From: Pseudomonas sp.
Lineage (GTDB): Bacteria; Pseudomonadota; Gammaproteobacteria; Pseudomonadales; Pseudomonadaceae
Direction: 5' to 3'
Length of the DNA stretch: 6,303 nt
Assembly: GCA_003523465.1 (NCBI GenBank)
Contig: DQAA01000227.1
Span: 1 to 6,303 of the forward strand
Part shown: piece by piece, positions 1 to 6,303 of the stretch
Layout: every line of letters starts with the position of its first letter
Position numbering within the stretch: the first letter of the stretch is position 1
Notes under the pieces: model-generated
The model's input: only the letters and a program-made list of their open reading frames with translations
What the model was told of the DNA's origin: nothing
The model's database searches: none
Position numbers and translations under genes: made by a program

Positions 1-1
1 G

Positions 2-787
2 CGTGCCGACAAGTTCGGCCTGGCCCAATTGCACCAGTTGCGCGGCCGGGTCGGGCGCAGCCACCACCAGGCCTACGCCTACCTGCTGACGCCGCCGCGC
101 CAGCAGATCACCGCCGACGCGGAAAAGCGCCTGGAAGCCATCGCCAACACCCAGGACCTCGGCGCAGGTTTCGTCCTCGCCACCAACGACCTGGAGATCC
201 GCGGCGCCGGCGAACTGCTCGGCGAAGGCCAGAGCGGGCAGATCCAGGCGGTGGGCTTCACCCTCTACATGGAAATGCTCGAGCGCGCGGTCAAGGCCAT
301 CCGCAAGGGCACCCAGCCGAACCTCGACCAGCCCCTGGGCGGTGGCCCGGAAATCAACCTGCGCCTGCCGGCGCTGATCCCCGAGGACTACCTGCCGGAC
401 GTGCATGCCCGCCTGATCCTCTACAAACGCATCGCCTCGGCGGTGGACGAGGACGGCCTCAACGACCTGCAGGTCGAGATGATCGACCGCTTCGGCCTGC
501 TCCCCGAGCCGACCAAGAACCTGATCCGCCTGACCCTGCTCAAGTTGCAGGCGGAAAAGCTCGGGATCAAGAAGGTCGACGCCGGCCCGCAAGGCGGCAA
601 GATCGAGTTCGAAGGCGAGACGCCAGTCGATCCGCTGGTGCTGATCAAGCTGATCCAGGGCCAGCCCAAGCGCTACAAGTTCGAAGGCGCTACTCAATTC
701 AGGTTCATGGTGCCCATGGAGCGCGCCGATGAACGATTCTCGACACTGGAAGCGCTGTTCGAGCGCCTGACACCGCAAACCGCGTAA
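2..787 (+). CDS. mfd: Mfd transcription-repair coupling factor, C-terminal part (5' truncated by window)
   Basis: This is the last 261 residues of Mfd, the cytoplasmic DNA translocase that removes stalled RNA polymerase from damaged template strands and recruits UvrA for nucleotide excision repair. The frame is open from base 2, so the gene starts outside the window. Fragment residues 7-20 carry helicase motif VI (QLHQLRGRVGRS). Next comes the translocation (TRG) element shared with RecG, seen as RGAGELLGEGQSG. From about fragment residue 117 to the end is the TRCF C-terminal domain (D7), which in E. coli Mfd packs on the UvrB-like domain and masks the UvrA-binding surface. E. coli Mfd is about 1150 residues, so roughly the last quarter is present. 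The ending is intact, with no frameshift, and the stop is TAA at 785-787. The next gene begins 10 bases later, consistent with an operon. The identification is secure; the first three quarters cannot be judged. Confidence 0.97.
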   Translation, partial: RADKFGLAQLHQLRGRVGRSHHQAYAYLLTPPRQQITADAEKRLEAIANTQDLGAGFVLATNDLEIRGAGELLGEGQSGQIQAVGFTLYMEMLERAVKAIRKGTQPNLDQPLGGGPEINLRLPALIPEDYLPDVHARLILYKRIASAVDEDGLNDLQVEMIDRFGLLPEPTKNLIRLTLLKLQAEKLGIKKVDAGPQGGKIEFEGETPVDPLVLIKLIQGQPKRYKFEGATQFRFMVPMERADERFSTLEALFERLTPQTA

Positions 788-797
788 AGGAAGATCC

Positions 798-1370
798 ATG
801 CGTGCCATTCGCAACCTCACCCTGCTGCTGGCGCTGATCGCGCCGGCGGCCTTCGCCGACAGCCAGTACCTGGTGGAAATGATCCTGGTCCGGCAGAACA
901 GCGTACCGGCCATCACCAGCCCGTTCGCCCCGGAAAACTGGAGCGACGGCGCCGCGCCCATCGTCCAGTACGACGTGCGCCAGCCGATCCTCGACAAGGA
1001 AGTGGCGGCGCTTTCCGCCGACAGCCAGTACACCGTGCTGGCGCACAAGGCCTGGCAACAGAGCGTCGGCAGCGACGTGTCGAAGGTCGCCATCAGCGAC
1101 GGCCAGGAGCAGTTCGGGCATTTCCCCATCGAGGGCAACCTGAGCCTGAGCGAAGCGCGCTTCATCAATGTCGAGGCGAATTTCTGGGTCAACCAGTTCG
1201 ACGCCAACGGCGGCGTGGTCCAGAGCGAGGCCTTCAGGCAGGTCAACAAGAACGTGAAGAGCGCTGAGCTGACCTTCCTCGATGGCGGGCACCTGGCATT
1301 GCTGGTGAAGATCCGCAAGGTGGGCGCGCCAGCCAGCCCTCCGCCTGATCCCGAAATGATGGAGCAGTAA
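798..1370 (+). CDS. CsiV-family exported protein (probable periplasmic, cell-wall related)
   Basis: This 190-residue protein has a clear Sec signal peptide: basic MRAIR, a hydrophobic core LTLLLALIAPAA, and a predicted signal peptidase I cut after AFA (residues 18-20), leaving mature DSQYLVEMILVRQ. There is no lipobox cysteine, so it is probably periplasmic and soluble. The mature start (YLVEMILVRQNS followed by ENW) and the position right after mfd match the CsiV/DUF2803 family as I remember it. The Vibrio cholerae founder binds peptidoglycan and supports PBP1A through LpoA; that role is known for Vibrio and only inferred here. The body is polar, with no further membrane segment, and the end is proline-rich and acidic (PPPDPEMMEQ). 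The start is supported by an AAAGGAAG ribosome binding site at 786-793, which overlaps the mfd stop. Family assignment is from recall, not a profile search. Confidence 0.78.
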   Translation: MRAIRNLTLLLALIAPAAFADSQYLVEMILVRQNSVPAITSPFAPENWSDGAAPIVQYDVRQPILDKEVAALSADSQYTVLAHKAWQQSVGSDVSKVAISDGQEQFGHFPIEGNLSLSEARFINVEANFWVNQFDANGGVVQSEAFRQVNKNVKSAELTFLDGGHLALLVKIRKVGAPASPPPDPEMMEQ

Positions 1371-1373
1371 GGC

Positions 1374-4667
<3,294 letters not shown>

Positions 4668-4703
4668 GAACCCGCGTACCACCAAGGCATTAGCTCGATC
4701 CGA

Positions 4704-4721
4704 CTGGGGCTCCGGCTCCAG
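4704..4721 (+). other. Stem-loop with UNCG-type tetraloop after the SNF2 gene
   Basis: CTGGGGC and GCTCCAG form a 7-bp stem (one G-U pair) closed by TCCG. In RNA this is a C(UCCG)G tetraloop, an unusually stable class. It starts 37 bases after the SNF2 stop codon. No run of T follows, so it is a poor intrinsic terminator. It could be a 3'-end stabilising or processing hairpin, or a weak terminator. Confidence 0.4.
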
Positions 4722-4741
4722 CCAGACACTATAGTCAGGCT
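4720..4741 (+). promoter_or_regulatory. Imperfect hairpin enclosing a TATAGT -10-like box
   Basis: AGCC-A-GAC pairs with GTC-A-GGCT across one A-A mismatch around a 6-base loop ACTATA. TATAGT at 4730-4735 matches five of six bases of the sigma-70 -10 consensus and would suit a promoter for the metalloprotease gene 85 bases downstream. No good -35 box lies 16-18 bases upstream, so an activator would be needed if this is a promoter. The same bases also form ACTATAGT, a perfect 8-base palindrome. The promoter reading is weak. Confidence 0.2.
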
Positions 4742-4784
4742 TGAGAGATGCTCTTTATTGCTGCGGTAGGGCTACCTGTATTCC

Positions 4785-4805
4785 TCATGAATGGTCCATT
4801 CACGA
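4785..4805. promoter_or_regulatory. Operator-like dyad symmetry upstream of metalloprotease gene
   Basis: TGAATGG at 4788-4794 and CCATTCA at 4796-4802 are perfect inverted repeats around a single central T. Two more pairs form beyond one mismatch on each side (4785/4805 and 4786/4804), giving 18 of 20 arm bases symmetric. It ends 3 bases before the AGGAG ribosome binding site. It could be a repressor operator, or in RNA a 6-bp hairpin with a 3-base loop next to the translation start. No regulator family was recognised from the sequence. Confidence 0.4.
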
Positions 4806-4808
4806 AAC

Positions 4809-4813
4809 AGGAG
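4809..4813 (+). promoter_or_regulatory. Ribosome binding site that fixes the metalloprotease start
   Basis: AGGAG lies 6 bases before the ATG at 4820, ideal spacing. The frame is open back to a TGA at 4742-4744 and contains two other ATGs, at 4748 and 4787. The ATG at 4787 has only pyrimidine-rich sequence in front of it, and I see no comparable AGGAG before the one at 4748. The 4820 start also puts the signal peptide right at the N-terminus, so it is preferred. Confidence 0.75.
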
Positions 4814-4819
4814 TCCGAC

Positions 4820-6303
4820 ATGGGCATATCAAGCCTGCGCCGCTGCGGGTTCGCCATGATGATGATGGCGATGGCGCACACAGCACTCGCTGCAACGCCC
4901 CAGGAGGTCAGTGGCCACTTCCTCGATGTGCCCGCCCTGCTGGAAAAGCGGGCGGATACCAGCAGCTCGCCTCTTCTGGCCAATATCCAGGCACCTCACC
5001 TGGAAACGCAACTCTCTTCGGCGGGCTACCGGGTGAACAGCGCGATGCTGCTCAACACCCGGGGCGAGCCCGGTGGTTTCATCGTTGTGGTCAATCGAGA
5101 CGACGGCGCCTTCACAGCGCTGGTCAACACCACGGCACGCAGTGGCCTGGTCGTGGGGAAGGCCGATGGGACGCAGACATTCCAGGAAGAAGCGAAGCCG
5201 GACAGGGAAGATGACTACCTCGTCGAGCCACAATTTCCGGCTGAAAACGCTGCGCGAGCAGGTGGATCACCCACCCGCGCGGATACCAACCAGAACGTTA
5301 TCCTGACGGTACTCACAGGATTCTCGGAGGCCTCCGCTCAGCGGGTCGGTGACCCGGCAGCCTTCGCGCTGGCGCAGATCGAGACCCTGAACATGGCTCT
5401 GAGAAACACCGGCCTGAGCCATATCAGGCTGGTCCTGTCCGGCGTTTCCATAACCCCCCTTGATTACGAGATGAATCAAGCCAACCTGGACCTTGTGCCA
5501 ACACTCTTCCCCAACCATGCCAAGGCCGACCTGATTGCCAGCTTCGTCGGAACATGGAATGGCCTCAACGGACTGGCCTACAGAAACGGTCGGACCAGCA
5601 TGACCCATGTAGCCACCACCAGCACCTTCGCCCATGAGATCGGACACAACATCGGTGGCGCACATTGCCCGGAGGGAAATGGATATAACTACGGGTACTT
5701 CACTGGTGAATACAGTTCGCTCCTGTGCCGCAAGGGCAGCTGGTTCCTTTCGTACTCCAACCCTGCCAAGCGTGCACCAGACGGTGTCCCCCTGGGCGAT
5801 CCGGAAACCGCTGATATGGCTCGGGTCTGGCGAGAGAACGCACCGGGCAAAAGCAGTGGCGAGGGTAACGACATGACCAGGCCCGTGCTGCTGAACAGCG
5901 TCGCTGCGCCCTTGGAGTGCGTGGACGTGCTGGATGGCAACATGACGATAGGGGCGAAGGTCGGGCTGTGGAAGTGTGACAAGAACAACCCCAACCAGCG
6001 CTGGAACAAGTTGTACTTCAACGAAAAGATCCAGTTCTGGCTCGCTGCCAGCCCCAAACTATGCCTTGACGACGACGCCATCAGCGAGAACACACGGGCC
6101 GTGGTCCTGAGTGAAAACAGTTGCCAGTACATTGGCTGGACCGAGGAAGGCAAGGGGCTTCAAATCCGGGGAAACGGTGCAGACCTGTACCTGCATCGCT
6201 CCAGCGACAACCAGCTCGGCGTCAGGATACGTTCGCCCGGAGACACCAGCCCGAACTTCCATTGGCAGGTGCTGGACGCGTCGGGACTCGCCCCAACACC
6301 GTG
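4820..6303 (+). CDS. Secreted metzincin (M12B/M72-like) metalloprotease with ricin-type beta-trefoil, 3' truncated by window
   Basis: The frame is open to the window edge (494 residues, no stop). Residues 1-24 form a signal peptide: LRRCGF, a methionine-rich core (MMMMAMAH), and a predicted cut after ALA. Residues about 25-158 look like a propeptide. The catalytic domain, about 159-345, opens with NVILTVLTGFSEAS and carries HEIGHNIGGAH (272-282), the HExxHxxGxxH metzincin motif: zinc ligands His272, His276 and His282, catalytic base Glu273. The later YSNP and ADMARVW segments resemble bacterial reprolysin-like and peptidyl-Asp (M72) proteases. The expected Met-turn region reads SSLLC, with Leu302 where Met is usual. 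Residues about 355-490 form a ricin-type trefoil: Cys367/Cys386 with QRW (393-395), then Cys415/Cys435, then a cysteine-free third repeat. It is probably exported by Sec and then type II secretion, with the trefoil binding glycans. Substrate is unknown. Six AGA/AGG and several ATA codons, plus a separate upstream region, suggest an accessory gene. After the trefoil, LAPTP may be a linker or the near end. Confidence 0.85.
   Translation, partial: MGISSLRRCGFAMMMMAMAHTALAATPQEVSGHFLDVPALLEKRADTSSSPLLANIQAPHLETQLSSAGYRVNSAMLLNTRGEPGGFIVVVNRDDGAFTALVNTTARSGLVVGKADGTQTFQEEAKPDREDDYLVEPQFPAENAARAGGSPTRADTNQNVILTVLTGFSEASAQRVGDPAAFALAQIETLNMALRNTGLSHIRLVLSGVSITPLDYEMNQANLDLVPTLFPNHAKADLIASFVGTWNGLNGLAYRNGRTSMTHVATTSTFAHEIGHNIGGAHCPEGNGYNYGYFTGEYSSLLCRKGSWFLSYSNPAKRAPDGVPLGDPETADMARVWRENAPGKSSGEGNDMTRPVLLNSVAAPLECVDVLDGNMTIGAKVGLWKCDKNNPNQRWNKLYFNEKIQFWLAASPKLCLDDDAISENTRAVVLSENSCQYIGWTEEGKGLQIRGNGADLYLHRSSDNQLGVRIRSPGDTSPNFHWQVLDASGLAPTP

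Noticed and set aside
4741..4782. TTGAGA at 4741-4746 as a -35 box
   Set aside because: No TATAAT-like hexamer lies 16-18 bases downstream; the sequence there is GC-rich (around CGGTAG). TGTATT at 4777-4782 is too far and a weak match.
4787..4819. Upstream in-frame ATG as metalloprotease start
   Set aside because: It would add MNGPFTKQESD before the signal peptide, has no ribosome binding site, and lies inside the dyad. The ATG at 4820 has AGGAG at ideal spacing.
4741..5214. 157-codon + frame and a 134-codon reverse frame at 4829-5233
   Set aside because: Both overlap the signal peptide and propeptide of the metalloprotease, whose frame stays open for 494 codons with ribosome binding site, signal peptide and catalytic motif. 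Neither alternative product shows a recognisable motif.

Overview
The window reads as a GC-rich gammaproteobacterial chromosome, most likely a Pseudomonas of the P. aeruginosa lineage. The basis is the mfd to CsiV-family gene order, strong use of CGC, CTG and GCC codons, and the Pseudomonas-like look of the Mfd C-terminus. The genus is an inference from memory and was not searched.

All four genes supported here lie on the + strand. Bases 2-787 are the 3' end of mfd, the transcription-repair coupling factor. After a 10-base gap comes a 190-residue exported CsiV-family protein (798-1370). After a 3-base gap comes a 1097-residue ATPase with an N-terminal SWIM zinc finger and a C-terminal SNF2 helicase core (1374-4667). 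The tight spacing suggests these three are cotranscribed.

The 152 bases at 4668-4819 separate that block from a new unit. They hold a 7-bp stem-loop with a UNCG-type tetraloop, a second imperfect hairpin, and a near-perfect 21-base dyad directly in front of a strong ribosome binding site. No convincing intrinsic terminator with a T-tract was seen.

From 4820 an open frame runs off the right edge (494 residues visible, no stop). It encodes a secreted protein: signal peptide, propeptide-like region, metzincin-type zinc metalloprotease domain with HEIGHNIGGAH, and a ricin-type beta-trefoil. It is the most interesting gene here. The methionine of the Met-turn appears replaced by leucine, the usual Asp after the third zinc histidine is Cys, and only the first trefoil repeat keeps a canonical QxW. 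It looks like an accessory exoenzyme, probably independent of the upstream operon.

No RNA genes, CRISPR arrays, insertion sequences or attachment sites were recognised. The long reverse-strand open frames, including one of 763 codons, are best explained as shadows of GC-rich coding sequence.
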